A stretch of 64,000 bases of DNA, taken from assembly GCA_037176705.1 (NCBI GenBank), contig CM073899.1:2046001-2110000 (forward strand), written 5' to 3'. The DNA comes from Molossus alvarezi. Taxonomy: Eukaryota > Chordata > Mammalia > Chiroptera > Molossidae. Positions 10,987-22,740 of the stretch are shown piece by piece. Under the pieces are notes generated by a model. The model saw nothing but the letters and a program-made list of their open reading frames with translations. It was not told the origin of the DNA and did no database searches. Within the stretch, counting starts at the first letter, position 1; each line of letters opens with the position of its first letter. A program made the translations under genes and the position numbers.

Positions 10987-13730
10987 GGTATATAATATAT
11001 GTGACCACAATTTAAGATAAAAGGAAACCAGGAGTTAATCTTGGAAAAACAAGAGTTTGGGTGAATGCATTTGGTTCGTACAAATCAGGTTCCACACATC
11101 TAACCTGTCTTGATGGTTATTACCTTGGTGGACAAGGCTCCTTGATTTGATTTGAAGTCAAATTTTCAAAAGCATCTAAGACTAAAACTTGCCCATTAAA
11201 AATGTAGGGCTTTTGTACTCCCTCATACTTGGATAAGCTGACAGTTTGGGCAATAAAGTCAGGACTCTTATTCCGAACTAAATTCTTGACCTGTCATTTC
11301 AAGTGGGTTATTTTGGTTTCACTGACCCTGCTGCTGACAGATCATGTCAACGCCCCAAAGCTTTGCCTTCCCTGAAATGTCACATCTCCTAGTTCTCCGT
11401 GTGTTTGGAAAGTGGTTACCGTCTACTGTATGGGTGATAATGTCTGTCGGCGTCCCAGATCCGGCTGGAAACCTGCCTCCAAACCTGTGTGTCACAAACA
11501 CATTGTCCACCACAGCACCCGAACTGGCTCCTCCACACTGTCCTCGGCCTCAGAAATCAGTCCCTGGGAAGGGTCCTGCCGCCCCTGCGTGCCGGGTGGC
11601 TGCCTGAGCTGCACGTTGGTGTGTCTTTGCCCTGAAGTCTGAACCTCCAGAAGCTGCCAGGGATGGCCACTCTGCCCCCTGGCTCCCCCCTCGCCCGGGA
11701 GCCCAGCAGTGCGAGCAGGGCGCACTTGTGTGCCGCTGTGCTTTGCAGACGAGGGTGCACTTGGGTAATAGAACCCGTGCAGCATCCATCCCCGCGCCGG
11801 GCGGGGAGCATGGCCATGCCTTGGCTGTGCTCCCTGCAGGCGCTGCCGGCGGCCTCTGTCCCACAGCTCGGTCAGACGTGAGCCACCTCGGAGTGCTTCC
11901 GTGTGCTCCTTCCCGGGGCGGGCGGCCCTGCTTGATCGCATGGGCAGAACGCGGACTAAAAGAGGGCCGCCGCGAAGTCTGTTTTCTGGTTGTCATCGCT
12001 TCCATTTCGACCCGAGGGAATATCTACGCATAAACACACACCTGCCAACACTCATCTGCATTTAGAGTGCTCATTGATTATTGACTATCTCCCACGTGGC
12101 AATCCTGTGTGACAAGTGCTCCTTGTACACGATTTCACTGGGTCTTGCTGTAGGAATTTTGATTCTCATTCCCACGACGGAGGTGGATCCTGGCGTTCAG
12201 AGCATGCGCGGTGGGTCTGGGTGCACGGTGGGCGCCAGGAGCGCCCAGGTGGGCCCGTCCTGCTCCCGGCTCCGGGCAGAGGGGGCCCGCAGGCGGCGCC
12301 CAGAGCGGGGACCGGCTCAGTCCTTCCCTGTCCTCCGCCTTGGGCAGCACCTCCCGCAGCGGTCTCCTCACGGGTCCGCCTCTGCCTGGTTGTCCCCAAT
12401 TCAGGGCTCTGTGGCATCCTCTCTGCCCCTCCTGTAATTACCTCTCACCTGTCTGTCCGTCCTCACGCCCTCGGGCCTCAAGTCGCCCTTGATTCTGGCC
12501 TGGAGCCTTTGCTTCTCAATATTTTCTTTACTATTGATTCTGAGACAGGCTTGAGTAATGTTACTTCAGCATTTATGGATATGAGCTACTACGCAATGTC
12601 TGCCTCCCGCAGGCCAGGCCATATTAAGAAGCCGATAGTTTACACCTCCCAGGATGCTCTCAGGCTAGAGAGTCTGAGTAAATCCCTGTATCTCCTGGCA
12701 ATTTATCACAGAGTGGAGAAAGGGACTCATGTCCCATAACCTCTTGCTCAACATCATTGTTTTCTGTTTCTCCAGTTCTCTTGTGTATTAAATATTATTG
12801 AAGTCTTGGCTACTCTAGTTATCAAAAACGTAAGGTTTATGTTTTGGGATTCTTGTCATCTACAATTACTTGAGGTTGATAATTTATATTTGTCCACGAG
12901 ATGAGCAGTTTGCTAGCTGTGCTGCTCTCGGAGGCTGGGAATCCCAGGAAAGCTGCGAGGTTCAGGGCCTTGTTTCCCTGCAGGGAGGTTTCCATCTGCA
13001 GAGTCTGGGCGCTCCTTCCGCCGGTGTGAATGTTACTGTACAGACCCTTTCCTCCCTTCGCTCGGCAACAGTGTATCTCAGAGATTGCAGTCCCCGGACA
13101 ATAGCAGTCCAGACAGGCGTATTCTGCCTTTTCAATGGAAAATGAAACTCCACTTTACCTAATAGCTTGTGGGTGATTTTGACCGCGATCCCCTTTTCCA
13201 CATAAATAGCATGAGCCTGAGAATGATATTGCTACATTTAGGGTTCTCATCATGTTAAAATAGCAAGGTGATTTTATTTTCCAATTTCACTTTTGGTGCT
13301 GAATTATTGAATAGCCTTTGTTATTTTTTCCTTTTTTTGAATTAATAGAAAAATGTTGTTATTCATCTAATTGCTTTAAGAAGAAATGGTTTCCACACTA
13401 TCTTTTTATTTCTTTACATCTTTATCTGGAAATTTTGTTTGCAACCAATTTTCTATGGGATCCTCCAATTTCAGTTTAAATCCTATGCGGTGAGGCCAGA
13501 GTGTCTTTGGATAAAAATAGCCCTTCCTTCTTTTGTGTGTGAGTACCAATGATATCTAGCATTTAACACATATGTACACAATATGCATTTGATCATGTTA
13601 ATATAATTAGTTTCATAGACGTGTCTACCTTTTCCAAAGTCAAATCTCTCAACTGGAAAAAAGAAATAAAACTGTAATTCAACATCAACCTCGGTGGGTT
13701 TGTGTTTCTTTTGTTCATCCACTTTTTCGT
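10987..13730. other. GC-rich unassigned intergenic DNA
   Basis: The 11.4-12.5 kb part is GC-rich and holds many overlapping open frames on both strands, up to 207 codons at 12116-12739. None shows a conserved domain, and different frames are open over the same bases, as expected for GC-rich DNA. No repeat family was recognised. Confidence 0.45.
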
Positions 13731-13832
13731 CCATCTATCCATCCATCCATCCATCCATCTGTCCATCCAGCCGTCCATCCATCCATCTATCCATCCATCC
13801 ATCTATCCATCCATCCATCCATCCACCCATCC
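13731..13832 (+). repeat. (CATC)n microsatellite
   Basis: About 25 tetranucleotide units, mostly ATCC/CATC, broken by CATCTAT and CAGCCGT interruptions. It is likely polymorphic in length. Confidence 0.97.
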
Positions 13833-14264
13833 AGTCATTTGTGTGTGTATGAATGAATGCATTTACTCATTTATTAGTGCACAAATTTAGTCACTCATTT
13901 TTTTTCAACATGTAAGTATCACATTCTTGCTATGTGAAAGATTGAATAATTTGTTTTTGTTTTTTTAGCTTATGGTGTTTTTTTTGTTTTGTTTTGTAGG
14001 ATTTTTCATCCACAAATTAACCAGCATGTTTATAACTTATTTGTAGGTAACTATAATTAAAATGTTACAAATATGTTGCAATTTAAGAGAATTAATTTTC
14101 TGTCATTGATTTTGTCTCTTTTTTCATACGTGGCCAGTTATTTATGTCCAGTATAATCTCCAATGAGGTGATGATATTTGGAGAACTAGAATCTGGGGTA
14201 GGTTTAGCATGATATGGGATTATGAGACCAAGGCCACTGGATACTAGCACCCCCTCTTTAGTAT
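13833..14264. other. AT-rich unassigned DNA
   Basis: AT-rich with T/G runs near 13970-14000. No gene or family was recognised. Confidence 0.45.
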
Positions 14265-14291
14265 ACACACACACACACACACACACACACA
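14265..14291. repeat. (AC)n microsatellite
   Basis: About 13 uninterrupted AC dinucleotides. Confidence 0.97.
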
Positions 14292-16489
14292 TTCCTACAA
14301 ACACAGAGCTACACAGGAACACACAGGAAAAAGAGAGCAGAGTGACCATCTTTGTGGGAATAGGCAGTAATTCACAGTCATTTGTCTGAGCATCTGAAGA
14401 AAACTTAATAGTTTATGAATAGACAACAAGGTTATTCATAGGATACAAAGTAATTACAAAGTGATACTAAAGACATATTTTTAGGATAGCAAATATAAAA
14501 TATAATGCACACATGTTAATGATGCTATTTTGCTTTACAACAGTCAGGAGGTAGGAACTGACACGCAGGATGCAGTCACAGGGTGACGGATTTCGTGTTG
14601 CGGCCGAGACAAAAGGACAACGGAGTCTATAGCGGCAAATGTTGTCAGAAGAAATGTATGATCTGTTCGCAAGCCACCAAGTCACAACAGATGTTGTTTT
14701 CTTCACGTTATCTTGTTTAACCTGAGAGCAATGATTGGTCTCCATGTCATTCCTTGAATTGCGTTTCGTGTAGCTTTGCGTCTTTGCGTCTCCCCGAGCT
14801 GCCCATTGATTTTGAAATGTTGCCAGTGGGTCCGGCTTTTGTTGCTTCACAAAGAAATACATGGTAACCTTTCAGGTAGTGATCATTTGAAGAAAGAAAG
14901 ATAAGAAGATGCTTTCATGTAGTGTTAATGTGAAGATTATCGTAACATTTTTCTGACGTTTGTCCACTTTTTAAAGAACATCAGTGCTTCAGGCAAAATC
15001 ATAAAAAATCTAGATAGATTAGGTTCCCTTAAATAGGTTTTCTTTTATATCTCTTGCTGATACATTGGCAAGATGTTTTCATCGTTATCAAATGCTATCA
15101 TTAATGAGTTCTTCAAATATTTATATTGAAAATGCTGTTCAAGTCAATCAATCTGCTGCTTCATTGAACCCGACTATGTGCTGGTATTTTCCTTCAGAGA
15201 TGGTCGAGCCCCCACCTAACCATGCACAGTGCTTCCTTGCCGTCCTGAGTACGGACCCATTTCTCTGTTTGGGTATATCTGTTCTTTATGCTTAAAGTGA
15301 AAAGAAACCTATTTTTACAAAAACATTGTCCCAAGAATGTTGACACAAGATGAATTAAACAGGTGTACAGGATGGGAAGAGATGTCAAGGTGAGTAAAAC
15401 TTTAGGAATGACGTCCATGGAAACTCTGTTGTATGTGACAGCTGTTGCAAATCTGCTTCCGGAAAACAGGACACTGGGTGAAGGAAGGGAGCCAGGACGG
15501 CCATGCACAGCCACGCCCAGTGTCACTTCCATCACATGGCCTGTCTCCGTCGCTACATTTTCCCCCTATGCCTGCTTCATTTCCTTCTTTGCAGCCATCT
15601 GGGCTCACTTCTCCTGTCCCCACCTCCCGAAAGCAGCGGTCTTCCCAGGACCTGTCACCATCTGTGAGATCCGGGCTCACAGGATTGGGAGAAGGGACAT
15701 GAAGTGGACACAGGGAGGACCGGAGCCTGGCGTCCGCCACCTGCATGGGTCGTGTCCTATCCAGGGCCCCTTAACGAGCCCGGCACAGTCAAGAGCGTGT
15801 TTACTAATGGAGTCTTGGTGTTACAGAACCATAAACAGTAAGCTGATGTTTATAGTGAAGCGGTTTCAGACCTGGACTGTCAGGGAGCACCGCGGTCGAG
15901 TGAAGGAGACTCCGCTGCGCATGGCTTTGTTCTGCCCGCTCCTGGGACGGCCCTGGGCAGGCAGTGCTGGGCCTTGGTCTGGGAGATGGGACTCTGGCGG
16001 CGCGGGGCGGGGAAGGGAGGAGAGGGCACAGAGTGCGGGAGCCGTGCGGTGCTGCGCTGGGCACTGCCCACGTCTTCACCATGAGCCGCAGAGGGGCAGC
16101 ATGTGGCTCGGCAGGTGCCACTGTCCAGGTCTCCAGACAAATGCCACAGAGGGTCTCTGCCTCGGAACACGTCGGGGGGAAATGATTTTCTTCCAGACTT
16201 CTCCCTCTTCTGTCTCCTGCAGGCCACTATTTGCTGAACTCAGAACCTTAGGCAGGGTCTCAGGAGACAGAGTAAGGCCGTCTGTGTGATGCCTGGGGGA
16301 GTGGAGGATGGATAGGAGAGGGTTTGCACCGTCTCCTGTGCAGGGCACAGTGGTTATGCAGAAGGGTCGGCTGTTTTAGTGACAGAGGCAAAGTGAAGAT
16401 GTAAGTAAGGTGTAACCACAACTACTCAAAGGTGGAACAATCAACTCAGGTTGTAGTTCTCACAATCCCCTTAAAAATTAGTTGGAAAA
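14292..16489. other. Unassigned intergenic DNA with a 308-codon open frame
   Basis: No interspersed repeat was recognised. The stretch 15363-16289 (+) is open for 308 codons from an ATG. The frame is low in obvious domain structure, becomes Gly/Arg/Ser rich in its second half with the rising GC content, and has open counterparts of 105-115 codons on the minus strand over the same bases. I regard it as a chance frame, though it is the longest here outside a repeat. Confidence 0.4.
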
Positions 16490-16625
16490 AATGTTCCCAG
16501 TGACACCCACAGAGACCCCTCAGGAACAATGTTCCCAGTAACACCCACAGAGACCCCTCAGGAACAATGTTCCCAGTGACACCCACAGAGACCCCTTAGG
16601 AACCATGGTCCCAGTGACACCCCAG
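16490..16625. repeat. 38-bp tandem repeat, about 3.5 copies
   Basis: Three near-identical 38-bp units beginning AATGTTCCCAGTGACACCCA at 16490, 16528 and 16566, then a partial fourth unit from 16604. The few differences between units indicate recent duplication. Confidence 0.93.
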
Positions 16626-16978
16626 AGCCGCCCCGAAGGCTGTATAAGGAGAGCCTGTCCAGGCTCTGCACAGCCTCAGGGCACTGCGGGTGGTAGTCTA
16701 GGTTTGAGTTCATTTCTGGGGTCAAAACTGGGTAAAAGGACTATTATAACTGGGTTTATGCAGCAAACATGAGCCATTCATTGGATTTCATTGTAAATAT
16801 ATGGGAGAAACCTAGACTACAGTGTTAAATTAAAAATAAAACACTCTTAGCTGTGGGGATGTGAGAAGTAGCAGGAGATGGTCAGATCCCTCTGAACGAG
16901 GGACCAGCCACACGGCCGCCGAATTCTGACCGAAATACACAGAGCTGGGGCTTGGACAGGGCTGTGAGCACTGAGTAT
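16626..16978. other. Unassigned spacer
   Basis: Nothing recognised between the 38-bp repeat and the 13-bp minisatellite. Confidence 0.45.
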
Positions 16979-17524
16979 GAGCACCAGGTCTGACCACCGG
17001 GTCTGAGCACCGGGTCTGAGCACCGGGTCTGAGCATCGGGTCTGAGCATCGGGTCTGAGCACCGGGTCTGAGCCCTGGGTCTGAGCCCTGGGTCTGAGCA
17101 CCGGGTCTGAGCACCGGGTCTGAGCACCGGGTCTGAGCCCTGGGTCTGAGCACCGGGTCTGAGCACCGGGTCTGAGCACCGGGTCTGAGCATCGGGTCTG
17201 AGCACCGGGTCTGAGCCCCGGGTCTGAGCACCGGGTCTGAGCCCCGGGTCTGAGCAGTGGGTCTGAGCCCCGGGTCTGAGCCCTGGGTCTGAGCCCTGGG
17301 TCTGAGCCCCGGGTCTGAGCAGTGGGTCTGAGCCCCGGGTCTGAGCACCGGGTCTGAGCATCGGGTCTGAGCACCGGGTCTGAGCACCGGGTCTGAGCAT
17401 CGGGTCTGAGCCCCGGGTCTGAGCCCTGGGTCTGAGCCCCGGGTCTGAGCAGTGGGTCTGAGCCCCGGGTCTGAGCCCCGGGTCTGAGCACCGGGTCTGA
17501 GCACCGGGTCTGAGCACCATGTGT
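16979..17524. repeat. 13-bp minisatellite, 42 units
   Basis: A strict 13-bp period of GAGnnnnGGGTCT, 42 units counting the slightly altered first and last. The four variable bases take five main states: CACC, CATC, CCCT, CCCC and CAGT. Every plus-strand frame meets a TGA. Because 13 is not a multiple of three and the minus-strand unit has no stop, all three minus-strand frames stay open and spell rotations of one 13-residue peptide (containing AQTRCSDP). The resulting open frames of 217 to 297 codons are artefacts of the repeat. Confidence 0.97.
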
Positions 17525-18424
17525 GAGCCCTGCAAACACAGCCCCTCCAGCTCCTGCCCTGCGTGGGGAGGATTTTGGAAGAAGCCTCAGTGGGTCAGGC
17601 AACACCACGTGGCTATTTAGCAGCCAGGCGTTAACATGTCTAGGGGGTGGGAATCCCATGGAATTCAAGCCACACTCTCCGTCTACAGCCACGGGTAGCC
17701 AGCTTGTGTCACACTGTTGTTGCATTCCCAAGCTTAGCACACCCGTAGCTGCAGACAGGGCTGGGGTCTGAGGAAGGCCCCCCGGGGCACTCAGGGTATC
17801 TCCACGGTGGGGGGCCGGGGGTCACTGAAGGCCAGAGGTACGGCACACGTCCTGGGCCCTCGGTGGCACACTGTGTGCTCACGAAGTGCTGGAGAGGTGA
17901 CGTCAGAGGCTGGAGGAAAGAGCGGCTGAGAGAAGCCCCTCGCTGGGTCCTGGGCTCCCGGGACGCCGGGCAGCGGTCCTGTGGTGGCCAGTGGCAGGGC
18001 GGACAATGGCCAGGTCTCACTCGGACAGATATGGAGGTGGGTGGGGAGCAGGATGACTCCCGCACAGGGAGAGCTGGCTCCCCGAACCCGTGCCCCACGC
18101 GCAGGAAGCGCTCGGTGTGTGCAGGGCTGCAGCGTCCGCTGAGGGCAGGCTTGTCCTGTCAATATCGTGCCGCCAACTGCAAAGTGCTGAAAGATACTCA
18201 ATGCCTAAAAAGGACACTTTAATTAAAAACATAAAAATAGTCAGATCACCCCAACTAAGGGAAAAAGGCACACAGAAACAGAGAAGAGGTTGATTCTCAA
18301 GAGAAGAAATATGTCATAGATGTCAATATACCAAGCAATCAACACTCACAGCAAAAATGGCCTAAAGTATCAAGTTAAAAGGTAGAGCTTGGCAGACTGG
18401 AATTAAAAAAAAAATAGTACACTC
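17525..18424. other. GC-rich unassigned DNA
   Basis: GC-rich with overlapping open frames up to 136 codons on both strands and no recognisable domain. It ends in an A-rich stretch near 18400. Confidence 0.45.
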
Positions 18425-19170
18425 ATAGCTTTTTGGGGTCATCCAAGATGGGGACATAGGACCCCCCTTCCCTCCTCCCACAGACACACGCCATCTATAA
18501 AGCACCACGGAGCAGTTACTTCTGAAGGAAGTCTGGAAAGCAGCCGAGGGCCCTGCTCCTGGAGCAGAAGAGAAGCCCCCGCCCCCCGCCCTCTGCCCCC
18601 CCATGCACACGCTGGGAGAGGCCCTGGCACTGCCCATGAGCCCTGCCCAGGCTCTGTGCCCACCGTGGTGCAGCTGGGAGGGACCCCTCCTCCTTTCCTT
18701 GAGGGTCGAAGGGCTTGGACTCCACATTTCAACGTCTCAGCTTCTGAGCCGCCCACCCGGAGGAGGGACCCAGCCCTGAAAGCCAGCGAGGCGACTCAAG
18801 GCCCAAGAGGGGCGCTCAGGCTGTTTCCTGGACGTGAGCCGGGCGCTGGCGCTGCCAGGGCCGCCCAAGGTGCCCAGCTCCCAGACTTTCCAGAACATGG
18901 GCCGTTTGCCCTCGGAAAGCAGCTGTTTCTGCAGACCCGGCTTTTCACGTGGCACCGCCCAGGGGTCGCGGTGACGCCCATGCGGTCTCTCTGCAGCCCA
19001 CTCCAACGTGCCGGCACTGCCCTGGAAGGATCTGTGCGAACGTCTGGGCCCAGGGCCCGTGCCACCTAGCTGCGAGCCCCTGGGACCGGAGCCAACAGAA
19101 GAGTCTTCACCAGCTGTCACCCAGGGCTCGGCACAGAGCGGACAGGAACACCAGCTCCCCGTCTTTCCTG
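18425..19170 (+). mobile_element. Possible L1/HAL1-type 5' UTR fragment
   Basis: GTCATCCAAGATGGGGACAT then AGG resembles the conserved start of mammalian LINE-1 5' UTRs (CCAAGATGGC..ATAGG, which overlaps a YY1 site). A CTCCTCCCACAGACACAC block and TCTGAAGGAAGTCTGGAAAG follow, also reminiscent of L1-type leaders, then about 600 bp of GC-rich DNA. No ORF1 follows. It could be a leader separated from its element or a GC-rich region with a chance match. Open frames on both strands are incidental. Confidence 0.35.
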
Positions 19171-19646
19171 AAAAGTATTAAATTAGGATGAAAGTAAAAC
19201 CTATCACCAAAGTCGTGTATGAAAAGACAAGAAACGATATCCACATTTCCAGCACATTGCCGACGTGTGCTGCTTTAATACACACGAGTATTAGTACTGT
19301 CTTCGCAGATACTCTAAATCAGAAATGTTACATCTCAAATACTATAGTAACTATATGAATGACTTTTAAGAACTTTATTTAAAAAAAATATTTTTATACC
19401 ATCATACCTGAATTCAAAACACACGAAGCAGTCACTGTGATTTTATTCTCTAATGTTAGATGTTTCTACACTCTCCATCCTTCCTTCTTTGCTTGCCAGA
19501 GGAGCTATTACCTTATCAGGAGCCATTAAGATGTCAATACACCTACATCAACTTTGTTTTTATCTTTTAAATAATGTGAATATTAGTGCTAACTGTCTGA
19601 CAACCAAAAGGACTTATTATTTTTAATGCAGTTTTTTATTTTAAAA
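19171..19646. other. AT-rich unassigned DNA
   Basis: Nothing recognised. Confidence 0.45.
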
Positions 19647-19658
19647 ATGTTAGACATG

Positions 19659-19835
19659 CCCGGCCAGTGTGGCTCAGTGGTTGAGCGTCGACCCTGCACC
19701 AAGAGGTCCCAGTTTGATTCCTGGTCAGGGCACATGCCCAGGTTGTGGGCCCGATCCCCAGTGGGGGCGTGCAGGAGGCGGCCAGTCGATGTTCTCTCTC
19801 ATCAATGCTTCTATCCCTCTCTCTTCCTCTCTTTT
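19659..19835 (+). mobile_element. VES SINE (type A) lacking its A-rich tail
   Basis: Head CCCGGCCAGTGTGGCTCAGT, B box GTTTGATTCC, GATCCCCAGTGG block and CT-rich end. It stops in TCTCTTCCTCTC and lacks the usual AAATCAATAAA. It is flanked by an exact 12-bp duplication, ATGTTAGACATG, at 19647-19658 and 19836-19847, so it appears to have inserted in this tailless form. Confidence 0.93.
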
Positions 19836-19847
19836 ATGTTAGACATG

Positions 19848-21794
19848 TAAAAGAACTCAATTTGACAAGCTGAGAGCCCAGTGTTCAACTGTCACTTTCC
19901 TGCTGAGGGACATGTGCGGAGGGCGTTTATTTGTGCTGCCTGGTTCTCTGGGCTGTGCGTGGTCCTCCGCTGGCCGTGGTCAGCGGAAGCCGGGCCTCAC
20001 TGTCCGTCCCTGCTCCCCTGGGAGGCTGGGCTCTGAGTTATGACGGTGGATTAAGTTTCAGCAGCAGACATAAAGCTGCCTCTCCTTCGGAGCGGGGGCT
20101 GGATGCACCCCGCTTCACTGTGCCGCTTTTGGTGGTTTTTTTTATGCTCTAATTTCCCTTTTCTAGAATTTCTCCAGGTGCTTCAAACACGACTGTTTGT
20201 ATGAGGTACGTTTGGTCGGCGAGGCATGTAATGCCTTTATAAATCACACCGTCAAGAGTTTGCAAAGAAGAACTCTGGACTTTATTTATAGGACTTTAAA
20301 AAACCATACTCTGTATTATAAAATGAGATCAGAATTAAACTGCAAAACAGAAAAATCGCACGACACTCACAGATGTTCATATGCTGTTCTCCTGAGAACA
20401 CATCTGCTCACAGTCGTCCGTCTTCTGCCTGATTCCCCTTGTTCTACGGGCCCTTGAGAAAAATAGTCCCTTAAATTTTTGTGGCAGGTGGGCAGAGGAT
20501 ATCAGAACCACAAGGGGTTTAGAACGTGGTGTCGTTTCATTTGGTTCCTGCAGTGGGCCAGCAGGGTAAGGACGGTGCTGCCCGCGGCTCAGAGACAAGA
20601 GAAGCAGTGCCCAGTGAGTCTGCAGAACTCGGCAGAAGACACTCACCTAGTGGGGGTCAGACGCGGTCCGCGCCAGGCTCTGGAGCTCACGCCTGTGTCC
20701 GGCAGGTGTGAGGCTGCTGTCCCCACAGAGATACGAAATGCTCAGTCCCACCTGCGGATGTCGGGGCGTCCTGTACCTCAGTCATTTCTCATAGAGCATC
20801 TTCACTTGCACAATAATCCGAGAGTGGACCCCTCTCCCCCACAAACAAGACCCTCAGGGTGGCTGACTGGCCGCCGACGGCAGAGCTGCGGGTCTCAGTC
20901 TTCTCCACGTGCAGGGAGCCCCCCTCACGCCCGTGGCACCGCGTGGGCAACCTTGACGTGGTGCTTGGCGCGCAGGGTCTCCCTGAGAAACGCAGTCTAG
21001 GGAAGGAAAGGGGGCAGGGGCTGAAACCCACAGGAAAATGTCTTCAGGGATGCCTGGCTTTCCCCGGTTTTGTTGATTTCTTAACAACCAGAGAGAGCTT
21101 TCCGCAGGTTCCCCTTCGGCGCGGAAACCCTTTCTTGTCTGCGCAGGGGGCTGGGCGGGGGAAGTTCTCCGGAGCAGACTGGTTTCAGGGGAAGCATCTC
21201 AGATACAGTGACGAGCTGGAGAGAGGCTGTTCCTGGCTCCCGAGGTCCAGGCGGCGTGTTGTTGTGTCCCAGGGGTGTTCCTGGGGATCAGACAGCGGCA
21301 CTGGGTGAGGAACGAACGTGTATCAGAGATCAGCTCAGTGGTGAGGCAGAGGCCAGTCACAGGTCCTGCTGCCTCTCCCGACAGCGGTGAGAACGGGGAC
21401 CCAGTTCCCCGGCTGGACCCCACTTTCCCAGGCGGCCGGGCAATGAGGTGCTGGCCTTTGGGGGAGCCATCTGCTCCCCGTCTGGGCAGTGAGGGGGCAG
21501 GAGGCACAGATGGTGGCTCAGAAGATAACATGAGAGCTGAGACTGGACGTTGCTGTCGTGTGAACTGGTGTATTTGTCAGGCCCTGTCAGCAAAGTCCCC
21601 GCAGTCCATGTGCACCTGCCGAGAACCGAAGGTTGAGGTGCTCGAGGAAGAGACCGAAAGGAGACAAGGCGCCAGGTGCTCGACTCCGGGCGTTTATCTG
21701 GGAAGTAAGTTCTCTGCCACCAACTGGGAGGCTTCGCATGAAAACCACGCAGGAATACATGCTCCCGGGGTATCAGACGCTGCTCTGGACAACC
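19848..21794. other. GC-rich unassigned DNA
   Basis: No repeat family was recognised. Open frames of 149 to 209 codons overlap each other in different frames between 20.5 and 21.9 kb and show no domain. They follow the high GC content. Confidence 0.45.
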
Positions 21795-22142
21795 GGTCAG
21801 CGTCCACTCCCCCGCGGGCCCGGGCCCGGGGTCTGCCGCTCTGTGAGCACACGGTCAGTGTCCACTCCCCTGCAGGCCCGGGCCCAGGGTCTGCTGCTCT
21901 GTGAGCACACGGTCAGCGTCCACTCCCCCGCGGGCCGGGGTCCAGGGTCTGCCGCTCTGTGAGCACACGGTCAGCGTCCACTCCCCTGCGGGCCCGGGCC
22001 CAGGGTCTGCCGCTCTGTGAGCACACGGTCAGCGTCCACTCCCCCGCGGGCCGGGGTCCAGGGTCTGCCGCTCTGTGAGCACACGGTCAGCGTCCACTCC
22101 CCCACGGGCCCGGGCCCAGGGTCTGCTGCTCTGTGAGCACAC
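21795..22142. repeat. 58-bp GC-rich minisatellite, 6 copies
   Basis: Six units start with GGTCAGCGTCCACTCCCC at 21795, 21853, 21911, 21969, 22027 and 22085, exactly 58 bp apart. Each contains a CGGGCCCGGGCCCAGGGTCT-like core and ends in CTGTGAGCACAC. Copies differ at a few CpG/TpG positions. Two alternating core types (CGGGCCCGGGCCC and CGGGCCGGGGTCC) suggest a two-unit amplification. Confidence 0.96.
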
Positions 22143-22425
22143 AGCGTCACCAGCAGATGCAGTAGTTCTCCTCTCGTGTGTTTGGAAGAACAATTCCGTT
22201 CCGTACAATTGATATACGAGTGAACCATTGAGATATAAAGGAAATTACATGTTCTCTTATGCACCATTTCCTTCCTGAGAAATGAGATGGACACAGGTAA
22301 CAACATCCCGCCGAATGGTGGTGGTAGGAACACGAGCACACACAGGCCTCGGACATGCACCTTGGCCTTAGCCGTGGGTCACCCAACCAGGTGGTGTTTT
22401 GCTATTTTCTCAAATTTGTGAGAAG

Positions 22426-22427
<2 letters not shown>

Positions 22428-22472
<45 letters not shown>

Positions 22473-22490
22473 TATATGCGTATGTGTGTA
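22428..22490. repeat. (AC)n/(AT)n compound microsatellite
   Basis: A long AC run broken by TATA and followed by ATATATGCGTATGTGTGTAT. Confidence 0.95.
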
Positions 22491-22740
22491 TATTATACTT
22501 ATGTGTGCACGAATTTTATGATGTGTCCATATATACATTATGTGTGCTCAGAATGTTGAATGACATTTACATATGTGTATTTACATGCAGTGACCTAATG
22601 TCTGCTCACTCACATGTAAGTGTCATTCAACATCCCAAACAAGAACAATCCTGGGCTCGGAACACCAAGCAGTGTCGAGAAGTTGGAAACAGGTGTTGTA
22701 GGAGAAACAGCAGACCGCCTGCTAGCTCTCTGGCTGTACG

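Noticed and set aside
11492..12005. Overlapping minus-strand frames of 149-151 codons
   Set aside because: Two frames are open over the same bases in GC-rich DNA. This is typical of chance and there is no known domain.
12116..12739. 207-codon plus-strand frame
   Set aside because: It overlaps other open frames on both strands in GC-rich DNA, and no domain is recognisable.
16830..17740. Three long minus-strand open frames (217-297 codons) encoding a 13-residue repeat peptide
   Set aside because: They result from a stop-free 13-bp unit read in all three frames. No flanking gene structure supports translation.
21795..22142. CRISPR-like array
   Set aside because: The 58-bp units are nearly identical end to end, with no unique spacers, and the genome is mammalian.
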